Positions 34,991-44,483 of a DNA stretch of 64,000 bases are shown piece after piece. Every line of letters begins with the position of its first letter. The first letter of the stretch is position 1. The notes beneath the pieces are model-generated. The model saw only the letters and a list, made by a program, of their open reading frames with translations, had not been told where the DNA came from and searched no databases. The translations under genes were made by a program, and so were the position numbers. The DNA is taken from NCBI GenBank assembly GCA_038320555.1, contig JBBQEJ010000008.1, positions 6,275 to 70,274 on the forward strand. The letters are read 5' to 3'. Origin of the DNA: JALZOC01 sp038320555 (lineage in GTDB: Bacteria; Acidobacteriota; Vicinamibacteria; Vicinamibacterales; 2-12-FULL-66-21).

Positions 34991-36313
34991 ATGACTGACA
35001 GAACCGACGGTGTCGCGGCGCACTTCACGAGCGTCGCGCGGCTGCAGGCCATGCTGCACGTGGAAGCGGCGCTGGCCGATGCCGAGGCGTCGGTCGATGT
35101 GATTCCGCGCGCGGCGGCCGAGGCTATCCGGCGGGCCGCCCGCGCCGAGCTGTACGACCCGCTCGCCATCGAATCCGAAGCGCGGCATGCTGGGAATCTG
35201 GCGATTCCGCTGGTGCGACATCTCACGGCCCGAGTCGGGTCTACCGATGTGGCGTCGGCGCGCTATGTGCACTGGGGCGTGACCAGCCAGGACATCATCG
35301 ACACGGCGCTCGTGCTCCAGTTACGCGAATCGGTACCGGTGATCATCGGCGATCTCGCCCGCGCGGCGGACGCCGCGGCCGGACACGCGCGGCGTCACGC
35401 GGTGACACCCATGGCCGGACGCACATGGCTTCAGCAGGCGACGCCCATCACCTTTGGTGTCAAGGCAGCCGGATGGCTCGATGCCCTCGACCGGGTCACA
35501 CACTCCCTGCGATCGGCGCTCGACGCGGCGCTGGTGCTGCAACTCGGAGGTGCATCCGGGACGCTCGCGGCGCTTGGCGATAAGGGGTCGGCTGTGGCGA
35601 CGGCCATGGGGCAGGCACTCGCGCTGACGGTTCCGGCAATCTCCTGGCACGCGCACCGCGATCGCCTTGCCACGCTTGCGTGCGCGCTCGGTGTCGCGAC
35701 CGGGACGGCCGGGAAGATTGCCCGTGACCTGGGGCTCCTGGCGCAAACGGAAGTCGCCGAAGCGCACGAGCCCGCCGGCGCAGCGGGCGGCTCGTCGTCC
35801 ATGCCTCACAAGCAGAATCCCGTCCGGGCGGCGATCGCGATCGCCGCGGCCGTTCGGGCGCCTGGCCTCGTGGCGACGATGCTGAGCGCGATGCCGCAGG
35901 AACATGAGCGCGGTCTCGGCGGATGGCAGGCCGAGTGGGACACGCTGCCCGAGCTCGTCACGACCGCCGGCGGTGCCGCGGGCGCCGTGGCGGGCGCGCT
36001 CGAAACGCTCGTCGTCGATCCCGCCCGCATGCGTACGAACCTCGACATCACCGGCGGTCTCGTGCTTGCCGAGGCGGTGGCGATGCGGCTTGCGCCCGCA
36101 ATGGGAAAGCCGGACGCTCAGGCGCACATCGGACGCGCGGCCCGGCGCGCCGCCGGCGAACATCGCCCGTTTGCGGATGTGCTCGCCGAGGATCCCGCCG
36201 TCGCGGCGATCCTGGATCCATCCGGCATCGCGCAAGCCCTGTCGCCCGATAACTACCTCGGGTCGGCGGCGACGTTTGTGGCTCAGGTGCTCGCGCGGCA
36301 CGAGAAAGCGTAG
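34991..36313 (+). CDS. pcaB: 3-carboxy-cis,cis-muconate cycloisomerase PcaB
   Basis: A 440-residue fumarase/aspartase superfamily protein. The signature GGSSSMPHKQNPVRA lies near residues 266-280 and carries the catalytic Ser loop. Also seen are YVHWGVTSQDIIDTALVLQL and AGRTWLQQATPITFG. It converts 3-carboxymuconate to 4-carboxymuconolactone in the protocatechuate branch. It sits 118 bases after pcaG across the REP-like element and 5 bases before pcaD. The ribosome site upstream of the ATG is weak. Confidence 0.94.
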   Translation: MTDRTDGVAAHFTSVARLQAMLHVEAALADAEASVDVIPRAAAEAIRRAARAELYDPLAIESEARHAGNLAIPLVRHLTARVGSTDVASARYVHWGVTSQDIIDTALVLQLRESVPVIIGDLARAADAAAGHARRHAVTPMAGRTWLQQATPITFGVKAAGWLDALDRVTHSLRSALDAALVLQLGGASGTLAALGDKGSAVATAMGQALALTVPAISWHAHRDRLATLACALGVATGTAGKIARDLGLLAQTEVAEAHEPAGAAGGSSSMPHKQNPVRAAIAIAAAVRAPGLVATMLSAMPQEHERGLGGWQAEWDTLPELVTTAGGAAGAVAGALETLVVDPARMRTNLDITGGLVLAEAVAMRLAPAMGKPDAQAHIGRAARRAAGEHRPFADVLAEDPAVAAILDPSGIAQALSPDNYLGSAATFVAQVLARHEKA

Positions 36314-36318
36314 GCTGC

Positions 36319-37116
36319 ATGCTCCATGTGCTGCGCGATGGATGCCGTCTGGGCTACAGCGTCGACGGCAATCCCCAGGCTCCCGCGTTGATGTTCTCGA
36401 ACTCGCTGGGCACGACGTACGAATTGTGGGAGCCACAAGTCGCCCGGCTGTCGTCCGCTTTCCGGGTGATCCGGTACGACACGCGCGGCCACGGCGGCTC
36501 CGATGCGCCGAAGGGAACGTACACGATTGAGATGCTGGGGCTCGATGCGCTCGCGATTCTGGACGCCGCAGGAGCGCCGCGTGCGCATGTGTGCGGCCTC
36601 TCTCTTGGTGGTCTGACGGCGATGTGGCTGGGGGTCCACGCGCCCGATCGCGTCGACTCGCTCATTCTGGCGAGCACCGCCGCTCGCATCCGCAATGCGA
36701 TCTTCTGGCAGGAACGGATCGAGCTGGTGAAATTGTCGGGCATCCGGGCGCTCGCCGAGGTGTCGATGGGCCGTTGGTTCACCGAGGTGTTCCGTACCGC
36801 GCATCCTGATATCGTCGCCCGGCACCGCCGGATGCTCGAGTCGTGCCCGGCCGAGGGGTATGCATCCTGCTGCGCCGCGCTGCGCGACGCGGACCTGCGC
36901 GGCGAGATCGGAGGAATCGCCGCGCCAGCGCTCGTCATCGCCGGGAGGCACGACCCCGTCACCCCGCCGGCCGACGCGGACGCCATCCGCACGCGAATTC
37001 GCGATGCGCGTATGACGGAGCTCGACGCCGCGCACCTTGCCAACGTCGAACAGGCCGACGAGTTCAACGAGCGCGTGCTCGCGTTCATCAACGAAAAGAG
37101 GCCCATCCATGGATGA
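36319..37116 (+). CDS. pcaD: 3-oxoadipate enol-lactonase PcaD
   Basis: A 265-residue alpha/beta-hydrolase. The nucleophile elbow is GLSLGG (VCGLSLGGLTAMWLG), the oxyanion segment is LMFSNSLGTTYELWEPQ, and the acid and base are in VIAGRHDPVTPP and LDAAHLANVEQ. It hydrolyses 3-oxoadipate enol-lactone to 3-oxoadipate. Its 3' end overlaps the pcaC start by eight bases, so the two are translationally coupled. Confidence 0.93.
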   Translation: MLHVLRDGCRLGYSVDGNPQAPALMFSNSLGTTYELWEPQVARLSSAFRVIRYDTRGHGGSDAPKGTYTIEMLGLDALAILDAAGAPRAHVCGLSLGGLTAMWLGVHAPDRVDSLILASTAARIRNAIFWQERIELVKLSGIRALAEVSMGRWFTEVFRTAHPDIVARHRRMLESCPAEGYASCCAALRDADLRGEIGGIAAPALVIAGRHDPVTPPADADAIRTRIRDARMTELDAAHLANVEQADEFNERVLAFINEKRPIHG

Positions 37117-37501
37117 AAGCGAACGCCGCGACGCCGGATTGAAGGTGCGGCGCCGTGTGCTCGGCGGCGCGCACGTCGAGCGAACCACCCTTCAGACGAC
37201 CCCCATGACGGCGGAGTTCCAGGATTTGATCACGCGCTACGCGTGGGGAGAGATCTGGACGCGGCCGGGGCTCGATGACCGCTCTCGCCGGATCCTTGTG
37301 CTCGGCACGCTCATCGCGCTCGGAAGATTCGACGAGTTCCGCATGCACGCCCGAGCCGCGATGAGCGAGGGTGGGTTCTCGGAGGCCGATCTGAAAGAGA
37401 TTGTCCTCCAGCAGGCCATCTATTGCGGTGTGCCTGCCGCGAATACCGCCTTCGAGGTCCTGCGGGAGATAACGAAGTTCACAAACGAAGAAACGGAGTG
37501 A
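37109..37501 (+). CDS. pcaC: 4-carboxymuconolactone decarboxylase PcaC
   Basis: A 130-residue, all-helical CMD/AhpD-family protein. WGEIWTRPGLDDRSRRILVL and EFRMHARAAMSEGGFSEADL with LQQAIYCGVPAANTAFEVLRE are the CMD signature. It decarboxylates 4-carboxymuconolactone to 3-oxoadipate enol-lactone. The ATG at 37109 overlaps the end of pcaD. It is the last gene of the operon. No thiolase gene (pcaF) follows in the window. Confidence 0.93.
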   Translation: MDESERRDAGLKVRRRVLGGAHVERTTLQTTPMTAEFQDLITRYAWGEIWTRPGLDDRSRRILVLGTLIALGRFDEFRMHARAAMSEGGFSEADLKEIVLQQAIYCGVPAANTAFEVLREITKFTNEETE

Positions 37502-37546
37502 ACGGAGACGAACGAAGAAGATCCGTTCAGTTTGGGTGCGCGGATG

Positions 37547-37674
37547 GATCTCCCGCGGAGATCGCAAGGCCGAGCGTCCGCCTAACGCGCGAAGCGCGTT
37601 GGCGGCGGACGCACCTGTCGGCTCGTGTCCAGTCTTCCCCGCGCTCTCCGCGGTCTCTGCGCGAGATGTCTCCG
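37547..37674. repeat. GCAGAGA-type long hairpin element (copy 3)
   Basis: The outer arms GATCTCCCGCGGAGATCGC and GCGGTCTCTGCGCGAGATG enclose an inner inverted repeat (GCGTCCGCCTAACGCGC at 37575 against GCGCGTTGGCGGCGGACGC at 37593). It lies between the convergent pcaC and ABC ATPase genes and is flanked by ACGGAG/ACGAAG words. Confidence 0.75.
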
Positions 37675-37723
37675 TTCGTCTTCGTTTACTTCGTTCCTTC
37701 GTTGTGAATCTTCTCCGCTACCT

Positions 37724-39217
37724 CTACGCCGCGACGCCGGCCATCAACCGCATCAGCGCGTCCTGCGTGGCGGTGGCACGGGGTAGCTCCCCCGTGATCC
37801 TTCCTTCGCGCAGCACGATGATGCGCGTACAGAGGTTCAGCACTTCCGGAAGCTCACTGGAGATCAGGACGACACCGGCTCCGCCGGAGGCGAGCTCATC
37901 GATGAGCGCGTGGATCTCCGCCTTGGCCCCGACGTCGACACCTCGCGTCGGCTCGTCGAGCATCAGGATCCGGCAACGCGCCGCGAGCCATTTCGCCAGC
38001 ACCAGCTTTTGCTGGTTGCCGCCCGACAGGCCCGCGGTGACCGCATCCACGCCTGGAGCGCGCACGCGCAGGCGTTCGAAATAGGTGCCCACGAGCGCGC
38101 GCTCGGCGCGGCGATGGATGAACGTCCAGCGAGAGAGCGCGCCGAGGATTGGCAGGGTTGTATTGGCAAGAGCTGTCATCGACAGCACGAGCCCCTGCCG
38201 CTTGCGATCCTCCGGAACGAGGCCGAGGCCGGCGCGCATGGCGTGTCGGGGGCCGTTGAAGCCGACCGCCTGGCCCCCGACCGACAACAGACCTGTGACG
38301 GCGGGGTCGAGGCCGAACAGCGCCTGCGCCATCTCGGAGCGGCCGGCCCCCACGAGCCCCGCGAAGCCCAGTACTTCGCCGGCCCGTAGCGTGAACGAGA
38401 TGTCCTGAAACTTTCCAGGACTCGACGCGTGCTCGACTCGCATCAACTCGTCGCCGCTCTTGGCATGGACATGCGAGGGAAAGTACTCCTCGATCGGGCG
38501 GCCGATCATCATCTGGACCAGTGCGGGCTGCGTCAGCTCGGTCGCGGGGCAGGTGGCGACATGGGTGCCGTCCCGAAGGATCGTCACGGTATCGCACAGC
38601 CGGAAGATTTCCTCCATCCGATGGCTCACATAGATTGACGTGACACCCTGCTCGCGCAGCCGTCCGATGAGCTCGTACAGCTTGTCCGCCTCGTGTTGCG
38701 AGAGACTGCTCGTCGGCTCGTCAAAGACAATCACGCGGGCGCCCGTGCCGACGGCCGATGCGATCTGCAGCATCTGCTGCTGACCCGTGGTCAATACGCC
38801 GACGCGCTGGCGGACATCGATGCGCGCGTCGATCGCCGCGAGCATCCGTTCGGCGCGCCTGTCCATCTCGACGCGGTCGAGAAATCCGCGCGACGAGGGC
38901 AACGAGCCAAGACAAAGATTTTCAGCAACCGAGAGGTTCTCGCAGAACGCGAGCTCCTGGTGAACCATCCCGACGCCCGCCGCGAGCGCCTGCTCGGGTC
39001 CGCTGAACGAGACCGGCCGTCCGAAAAGCACGACCTGCCCCAAATCCGGGGAATGGATGCCGGCCAGGATTTTTCCAAGCGTGCTTTTCCCGGCGCCGTT
39101 CTCGCCGCAGAGCGCGTGGCAGGAACCCGCCGCGACGTCGAAGCTGACGCTCTCGAGCGCGCGCGCCCCCGGAAACCGCTTCGAGACGGCCTCGAAGCGG
39201 ACGGCGGGTACGGTCAT
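37724..39217 (-). CDS. Sugar ABC transporter ATP-binding protein, CUT2 type (MglA/RbsA-like)
   Basis: A 497-residue protein with two ABC domains. The first has Walker A GENGAGKST, signature LTTGQQQMLQIASA and Walker B VIVFDEPTSSLS. The second has the degenerate GLVGAGRSEM, signature LSGGNQQKLVLAKWLA and ILMLDEPTRGVDVGAK. Two fused domains of about 500 residues identify the ribose/galactose/xylose class. The start at 39217 overlaps the binding-protein stop by four bases (ATGA), and the longer frame lacks homology. It powers the permease encoded at 40322. Confidence 0.93.
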   Translation of the reverse strand: MTVPAVRFEAVSKRFPGARALESVSFDVAAGSCHALCGENGAGKSTLGKILAGIHSPDLGQVVLFGRPVSFSGPEQALAAGVGMVHQELAFCENLSVAENLCLGSLPSSRGFLDRVEMDRRAERMLAAIDARIDVRQRVGVLTTGQQQMLQIASAVGTGARVIVFDEPTSSLSQHEADKLYELIGRLREQGVTSIYVSHRMEEIFRLCDTVTILRDGTHVATCPATELTQPALVQMMIGRPIEEYFPSHVHAKSGDELMRVEHASSPGKFQDISFTLRAGEVLGFAGLVGAGRSEMAQALFGLDPAVTGLLSVGGQAVGFNGPRHAMRAGLGLVPEDRKRQGLVLSMTALANTTLPILGALSRWTFIHRRAERALVGTYFERLRVRAPGVDAVTAGLSGGNQQKLVLAKWLAARCRILMLDEPTRGVDVGAKAEIHALIDELASGGAGVVLISSELPEVLNLCTRIIVLREGRITGELPRATATQDALMRLMAGVAA

Positions 39218-40260
39218 GGCATTTTCAAATACGCGTCCGGCACGTCCGTGAAGCCCCACGTTTTCAGCTGGCGGGCCCACGTGCCGAGGTTCTCCTTCGA
39301 TACGCGCACGAGCTCCATGGGAATGATCTGCGGCACGTCCTGCTTGAGATGCACCTTCTCCACAATTCTCCGCACGGACACGTATCCCCAGTTATAGGTC
39401 GGCTGGGCAAGCAGCACGGGGGCGAGTCCTTTCTCAACGTATGCGAGCTCCGCCGGGAGTGCGTCGACCGCGACGATCTTGACTTTTTTCGGATCCAGAT
39501 CGGACAGCAGGGTCTGAGTGAAAAGCGGCCAGCCGCCGATCATCGCCCACCCGGTAATTTCCGGATAGGCGTTCTGTACACGGATGACTTCCGCGGCGGC
39601 GTCCTGAGGAGTCTCGATGTGATAGAACGTGTCGACGATCGTGATGCCGGGGTACTTCGCAGCTTCCTGCTTGACGCCGGCCACTCGGCTCCGAAGGTTC
39701 GGCGCGTTCTGATTGCCGGCAAGAATGGCGACCTTGCCCGTGCCGTTCATCAACGGCGCCAGCTCACGCATCACCGCCTCGCCGGTCTTGATGTCGTCCA
39801 CGCCGTAGAACGCGAACCGGCTCGACTGCGGGGCGTCGCTGTCGAATGTCATGACCGGAACGCCGCGCCCCACGGCATCGTTGATCGCGCCGGTGACCTT
39901 GCCGGCGTCTGAGCAGGAGATCAGCACGGCGCTGGCCCCCTCGTTCACGGCCTGCGCAATCCGTTGCGCCTGCACCTGGCCGTCCTCGGCGGGGGGCGTC
40001 AGCCACACGATCTCGATCGGAATGCCAAGCTTCTGCGATTGTTCCTTCGCCGCGGCCTCGGCGCCGGTCCGCGCCGACAGGAACACCGGGTTCGTCGAGC
40101 TCTTCGCAATCATGGCGATCTTCAATCCGCGTCCCGCTGCCGGCCCCCCCGCCGCCGGTGTGCTCCCGCCTGGTGCCGGCTTGTCCCCGCCGGTACAGGC
40201 GGCAAGCCCCATCGAAAGAACCACCCCCGTCGCGAATCTCGTCGCAAGTCTCATCTCCAT
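39214..40260 (-). CDS. Sugar ABC transporter substrate-binding lipoprotein
   Basis: A 348-residue periplasmic-binding protein of the ribose/rhamnose type. It has a lipobox (GLAAC) after VVLSMG, a Gly/Pro/Ala linker, then KIAMIAKSSTNPVF, GASAVLISCSDAGKVTGAI, VMTFDSDAPQSSR and WAMIGGWPLFTQTLL. The ligand is probably a pentose, rhamnose or autoinducer-like sugar; specificity is not readable. Starts at 40260 and 40254 are both possible. The frame upstream is only the CTTTTCC repeat. It lies between permease and ATPase genes. Confidence 0.9.
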   Translation of the reverse strand: MEMRLATRFATGVVLSMGLAACTGGDKPAPGGSTPAAGGPAAGRGLKIAMIAKSSTNPVFLSARTGAEAAAKEQSQKLGIPIEIVWLTPPAEDGQVQAQRIAQAVNEGASAVLISCSDAGKVTGAINDAVGRGVPVMTFDSDAPQSSRFAFYGVDDIKTGEAVMRELAPLMNGTGKVAILAGNQNAPNLRSRVAGVKQEAAKYPGITIVDTFYHIETPQDAAAEVIRVQNAYPEITGWAMIGGWPLFTQTLLSDLDPKKVKIVAVDALPAELAYVEKGLAPVLLAQPTYNWGYVSVRRIVEKVHLKQDVPQIIPMELVRVSKENLGTWARQLKTWGFTDVPDAYLKMP

Positions 40261-40261
40261 G

Positions 40262-40320
40262 CCTTTTCCCTTTTCCCTTTGGCCTTTTCCCTTTGGTTGG
40301 GCCTTTTCCCTTGTCCCTTG
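40262..40320. repeat. CCTTTTCCC / CCTTTGGCC array
   Basis: Six or more CTTTTCC/CTTTGG words fill the 61-base gap between permease and binding-protein genes. They overlap the place where a ribosome site for the lipoprotein must lie; on the coding strand the words read GGGAAAAGG, which could itself serve. Confidence 0.8.
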
Positions 40321-40321
40321 T

Positions 40322-41377
40322 TTATTGAGCCGCCTGCGCCAGCCGCCGCGCCGTGAAGCTGGCGCTCGCGCGATCGAGCACGACGGCAATAATCGTGGCG
40401 CAACCGATGATGATCCACTCGTAATTCTGATCGAAGTGCAACGTGCGAATCGACTGCCGGATGAGAACGATCAGCAGCGCACCCAGCGTGGCGTTGATGG
40501 CGCTCCCCTTGCCGCCCGACAGGCTCGCGCCGCCGACTACGGCGGACGCGATCACGTAGAGCTCGTAGCCGGTGGCATCGACACACGACGCGGAACCGTA
40601 GAAGCTTGCCCCCATGAAGGCGGCAAGCCCCGCGGTCAGACCCGAGATGACGAAGACGCCGCTCTGAATCCGCCACAGGCTCAGTCCGGAAAACCGGCTC
40701 GCCTCGGCGTTGCCGCCAATCGCGAACACATGGCGTCCCATCACGGTCCGCGACAGGTAGACCGCGCCCAGGGCGGTCACGACGATCATCGTGAGCATCG
40801 GGACGGGATAGAGCGAGGCGCTGAGGCCGAGCGGCGCCTTCGCCACGCGCGTCAGCACGTCCGGCAACAGGATGCTCTCCGCATGGCTGGCCACGAACGC
40901 CACGCCCCGCAGGATCCACATCGTCCCCAGGGTGATGATGAATGGGTGCACGCGCAAGCCCACGACCATCAAGCCATTCACGGCACCGCAGGCGATACCG
41001 ATCACGAGCGACACAGCCAGCCCGATTGCAAACGTCTGGGCTGGCGGCATCGGTCCGAGCGCCCGCAGCACCAGCGCGGCCGTCACACCCGAAAGCGCGT
41101 AGATCGATCCCACCGAGAGATCGATCCCGCCCGAGATGATCACGATCGTCGCGCCCACAGCCATGACGGCGAAGAAGCTCGCGTCGGTCGCGGTTTGAAT
41201 CAGCGTGTACGAGTTGAGGAAGTTGTTGACCTCTGCCCCCGTCAGCCGATCGGCGTGGGAGCCCGCCAACAGTGTAAGGAGCACGCCGAGGATCGCGATG
41301 ACCAGCACGAGCCCGGCCTGCTCGGAGGCAAGAATCTTCCGCAAGGCCAGAGCATTATGCCGCTTTTCCCTTTTCAC
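40322..41377 (-). CDS. Sugar ABC transporter permease, CUT2 type (RbsC-like)
   Basis: A 351-residue integral membrane protein with 8-10 hydrophobic segments (GLVLVIAILGVLLTLLAG, FFAVMAVGATIVIISGGIDL, FAIGLAVSLVIGIACGAVNG). IDLSVGSIYALSG and LSGGKGSAINATLGALLI are the BPD_transp_2 landmarks. First gene of the transporter operon: permease, lipoprotein, ATPase. The start at 41377 (MKREKRHNALALRK) lies in the edge of a CTTTTCC tract, so a slightly later start is possible. Confidence 0.92.
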   Translation of the reverse strand: MKREKRHNALALRKILASEQAGLVLVIAILGVLLTLLAGSHADRLTGAEVNNFLNSYTLIQTATDASFFAVMAVGATIVIISGGIDLSVGSIYALSGVTAALVLRALGPMPPAQTFAIGLAVSLVIGIACGAVNGLMVVGLRVHPFIITLGTMWILRGVAFVASHAESILLPDVLTRVAKAPLGLSASLYPVPMLTMIVVTALGAVYLSRTVMGRHVFAIGGNAEASRFSGLSLWRIQSGVFVISGLTAGLAAFMGASFYGSASCVDATGYELYVIASAVVGGASLSGGKGSAINATLGALLIVLIRQSIRTLHFDQNYEWIIIGCATIIAVVLDRASASFTARRLAQAAQ

Positions 41378-41382
41378 CTTGG

Positions 41383-41440
41383 GGTCAGAGCAGGGTTTGA
41401 CCCTGGTTTGACCCCGGTTTGACCCCGGTCTGACCCCCGG
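41383..41440. repeat. GGTTTGACCCC tandem repeat
   Basis: Four GGT(T/C)TGACCC words at a 12-base period, preceded by GGGGTCAGAGC, between two minus-strand genes. The word resembles the ends of the REP-like element at 34878-34981. Confidence 0.85.
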
Positions 41441-41443
41441 CCG

Positions 41444-44398
41444 TTACCTCGTCCCGACCGGCTTGGGCGGCTGGTACAGCCGGAGCCGCTGGATCGACCA
41501 GGCGGGTGCGTTCTCGACGGTGGCGGTCTGCGTGATCTTTATGAACTTCGCGTCCACCGGTTTGAACGTGATGACCGTGGTGCCGCCATCTCCCTGTCCT
41601 TCGGCCACCCGGGTCCATGTGCTCCCGTCGGTCGAGACCTCGACCGTGTACCCGCGCGGAAATCCTGGAGGAGGCAGAACCATGGCGCTGCGGCCGCCGA
41701 ATCCTCGCGCCGGTGTTGCTGCGCCACGTCCGCCAGCGCTCGAACCCGCCGCGCCCGGCGCCGCCGCAATCGGCGGCGTAGTAATTGGCTGCGGCGCGGA
41801 AGGGGTCGCACCCGCCGGCGGGTCGGCAATCGGTGCTGGAGATCCGGGGGCGGCTGTGGGCGGTGTGCCCCGGCCGCCGCGGCCCCCACGGCCAGCGGCG
41901 GCGCCCGGTGAGTCGAATTGAATTTCTGTGATCGACATCGGCGCAGGAAGTTCGACCTGGAACCACATCCCGGCCTGTTGTGGTACACCCGTAGACCACG
42001 TGCCTGCCACGAGCGGCGCCGGGGCCATCTGCGGGTTCTGACTAGCCGTCGCGGTCCAACTGGGCTGCGCCGCTACCAGGGCCGGCAGCGTAGCCACGAG
42101 CTCTTCAACGCTCCAGGGACTCTTGCGGTTGGCTGCGCGCACGCGTGCGACGTCAGCGGGCGAGACGATTGTTCCCGTATTGCCGAAGCCATTCCGTACG
42201 AACGAGACAATGGCCGCGATCCAATCATCCTTGTTGGTACCCATCGGCACCATGACATCCGTGTACGTCGTACCGTCGATCGGACCCGTGAGCCCGTGCA
42301 TGACCGCGTTCACGACGTAGCTGTAGTGCGCCTGCACGCGGAGCGCACCGGCGAGCGCCGGCGCCTTCATCGTGCCCGCGGGCGCGCCGTCGACTGGCGT
42401 GCCTTTCGCGTCCGGACCATGACAGGCTACGCACAGTTCGGAGTAGATGCCGGCCCCTTGCTGAAGCAACGCCTGCTGGTCTGCCGACACCGCGCGTCCC
42501 CGTCCGCCCCCGCCGCCTGACGCATTCATCGACGGCTGGAGAATACGGGCCCCGATCTCCTGCACGCCGCGAGCCTTGTTCTCCGCCTGCGCCGACGTGA
42601 TCACCGTCCGGATGTCCGGGACCTTGAACAGGCTCAACGTCAGGATCGCCTGGATGTCGACCCGCGTGTCCGGATCCTTGACCAGCTGCCTGTAGTCGGC
42701 GGCAAAGGATTTGTCTCCGGCCTTATAGAGCGTCTCGCTCGCGCGGACGGCCTGCACACGGACGAGCGGATTGAGATCGCGCATCAGCTCGCGCACGAGC
42801 GGCGCCTCGAGCGCGCCAAGCCCCTCGAGCGTCCACATGGCATGGAAGCGGCCGAGCACCGTGGGCGAATTCCGCGCCATTTCCCGCAACGTCGGCACGA
42901 CTGACTTGTCCTGCTTCAGCACGATCAGCTTCTGCGCCGTGTCGCGCCACCAGCCATTCGGGTGATCGAGATGCTTCGCGAGCTGGCCGGCGGTTTCGTC
43001 GAACATCCTTGGCTTCGCGCGATCCGGTTCCATGCCGTCGTACACCAGCCGCCAGATCCGCCCGTGGGTCGTGACCTTGTCGAGCCGAAGCTGCTCGATT
43101 TTCCGGCGCAGGTAGGAGCCTGGAGGCGTCCACTCCGACTCCTGGATGATCCCGTGATACATATCGACGATGTAGAGCGTGCCGTCCGGAGCGGTCATCA
43201 TGTTGACCGGGCGGAAAAGCGGGTCGGTGCTGAGAATGAATTCCGAATTCGGGTAAGCGTTGCGCAGCTGCGTCAGTCCTTCGGTCACGACGACCTTCGA
43301 CCGTCTGACCATCCGGCCGACCGGCTCCGCGAAGAGCAGGTCGCCCTTCAAATCGACGGGCAGGCGATCGCCGCGGAAGATGTCGGGACCGCACGCGGCG
43401 GTAAAATGGTTCAGCACGCCAATCGGCATGCGAATGCGAAGCATTCCCCCCTGCATGTCCCCGACGCCGGGCGCCGGCCACGTCACTTCGAACCCCGGCT
43501 CGAACTGATCGGCGACGGTGAACCCGCCATAGACGATCGGCGCCTGGAAGTTGACCGGACCTTTTTCACCACCAGCGTCAACGAACCACGGCTTCCCGTT
43601 ATCGTCCTGCGTCAGTCCCCACTGCCCGTTGTTGGCTCCGGTGGGTTCCTTCAGCATGCCGGCAGGCGTCCATCGGATCCGGAACGCGTTGTACGTGCTG
43701 TAGATCCAGTTGTCCATCGCCCAGATGAATCCGCTCTGCTGGTGCTCGAGGTTCCCCTGGCGGCCGGCGCCGGAAAAGAACAGCGCCTTCTTCTCCGCCA
43801 CCCCGTCGCCGTCGGTGTCCGTGTACTTATAGATGTCGTCCGCGTTGGTCTCCATCGTCAACACGCTGCCCTTGTCGAGCGGAAGGATGAAGCGAGGCAG
43901 CACGAGCTTGTCGATGAAGACAGCGTGCTTGTCGAACGTGCCGTCGCCTTTCGTGCTCTCGTGGACGCTGATGCGGCTCACCGGCTCGAATTCACGGGCG
44001 CCGTCGGCATCGAGCATGTACGAGCGCATCTCGTTCACGTACAGCCGGCCGTTGCCGTCGAACGCGATGGCGGTGGGATTGACGATGTCGGGGTCGGAGA
44101 GCACGAGCTCCATGTGATACCCCGGAGGCAGGATGAAACGTTTCTGTTCCTCCTGCGCGGTCAGCGGAAGAATCGGCGGCTTCGGCGAGAAGTCCGCCCC
44201 GGCATCCGGGTAGCCGCGTCCAGGCATGGCGCCCCCCGGCGGCGCCTGCGCGCCGCGATCGGCCGGTGCCGCGGGTGTCGTCTGCGATGCGGGGGTGGCC
44301 GGTTGCGACTGCGCGAACAGCGACAGTCCTGCGACCGACATCGCCAGCATACTGGCCGGCACGAACCACGTGGGCTTGAATCGAGTCCTTGATTTCAT
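41444..44398 (-). CDS. Giant exported PVC-type dehydrogenase with c-type heme and discoidin-like domain
   Basis: A 984-residue exported protein (signal FVPASMLAMSVAGLSLFAQ). The order is a beta-propeller membrane-bound-dehydrogenase domain (FILPPGYHMELVLSDPDIVN, NEMRSYMLDADG, GTLYIVDMYHGIIQESEW), HEAT-like helices, a heme c site (ELCVACHGPDAKGT near residue 655), and a C-terminal F5/8 type C-like carbohydrate-binding domain (MWFQVELPAPMSITEIQFDS, YTVEVSTDGSTWTRVAEGQG). A Gly/Arg/Pro insert near nucleotides 41660-41900 interrupts that last domain. Such proteins are typical of Planctomycetes/Verrucomicrobia and some Acidobacteriota. Substrates are unknown; oxidation of polysaccharide-derived sugars is likely. 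Confidence 0.85.
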   Translation of the reverse strand: MKSRTRFKPTWFVPASMLAMSVAGLSLFAQSQPATPASQTTPAAPADRGAQAPPGGAMPGRGYPDAGADFSPKPPILPLTAQEEQKRFILPPGYHMELVLSDPDIVNPTAIAFDGNGRLYVNEMRSYMLDADGAREFEPVSRISVHESTKGDGTFDKHAVFIDKLVLPRFILPLDKGSVLTMETNADDIYKYTDTDGDGVAEKKALFFSGAGRQGNLEHQQSGFIWAMDNWIYSTYNAFRIRWTPAGMLKEPTGANNGQWGLTQDDNGKPWFVDAGGEKGPVNFQAPIVYGGFTVADQFEPGFEVTWPAPGVGDMQGGMLRIRMPIGVLNHFTAACGPDIFRGDRLPVDLKGDLLFAEPVGRMVRRSKVVVTEGLTQLRNAYPNSEFILSTDPLFRPVNMMTAPDGTLYIVDMYHGIIQESEWTPPGSYLRRKIEQLRLDKVTTHGRIWRLVYDGMEPDRAKPRMFDETAGQLAKHLDHPNGWWRDTAQKLIVLKQDKSVVPTLREMARNSPTVLGRFHAMWTLEGLGALEAPLVRELMRDLNPLVRVQAVRASETLYKAGDKSFAADYRQLVKDPDTRVDIQAILTLSLFKVPDIRTVITSAQAENKARGVQEIGARILQPSMNASGGGGGRGRAVSADQQALLQQGAGIYSELCVACHGPDAKGTPVDGAPAGTMKAPALAGALRVQAHYSYVVNAVMHGLTGPIDGTTYTDVMVPMGTNKDDWIAAIVSFVRNGFGNTGTIVSPADVARVRAANRKSPWSVEELVATLPALVAAQPSWTATASQNPQMAPAPLVAGTWSTGVPQQAGMWFQVELPAPMSITEIQFDSPGAAAGRGGRGGRGTPPTAAPGSPAPIADPPAGATPSAPQPITTPPIAAAPGAAGSSAGGRGAATPARGFGGRSAMVLPPPGFPRGYTVEVSTDGSTWTRVAEGQGDGGTTVITFKPVDAKFIKITQTATVENAPAWSIQRLRLYQPPKPVGTR

Positions 44399-44483
44399 CG
44401 CAACTGATCCTAAGTTGACAAGAGGCAGTTGAGCGACGACTCACCACAACGGGCAACGGCCGAGCGTCACGTGCGGTTGCCTG

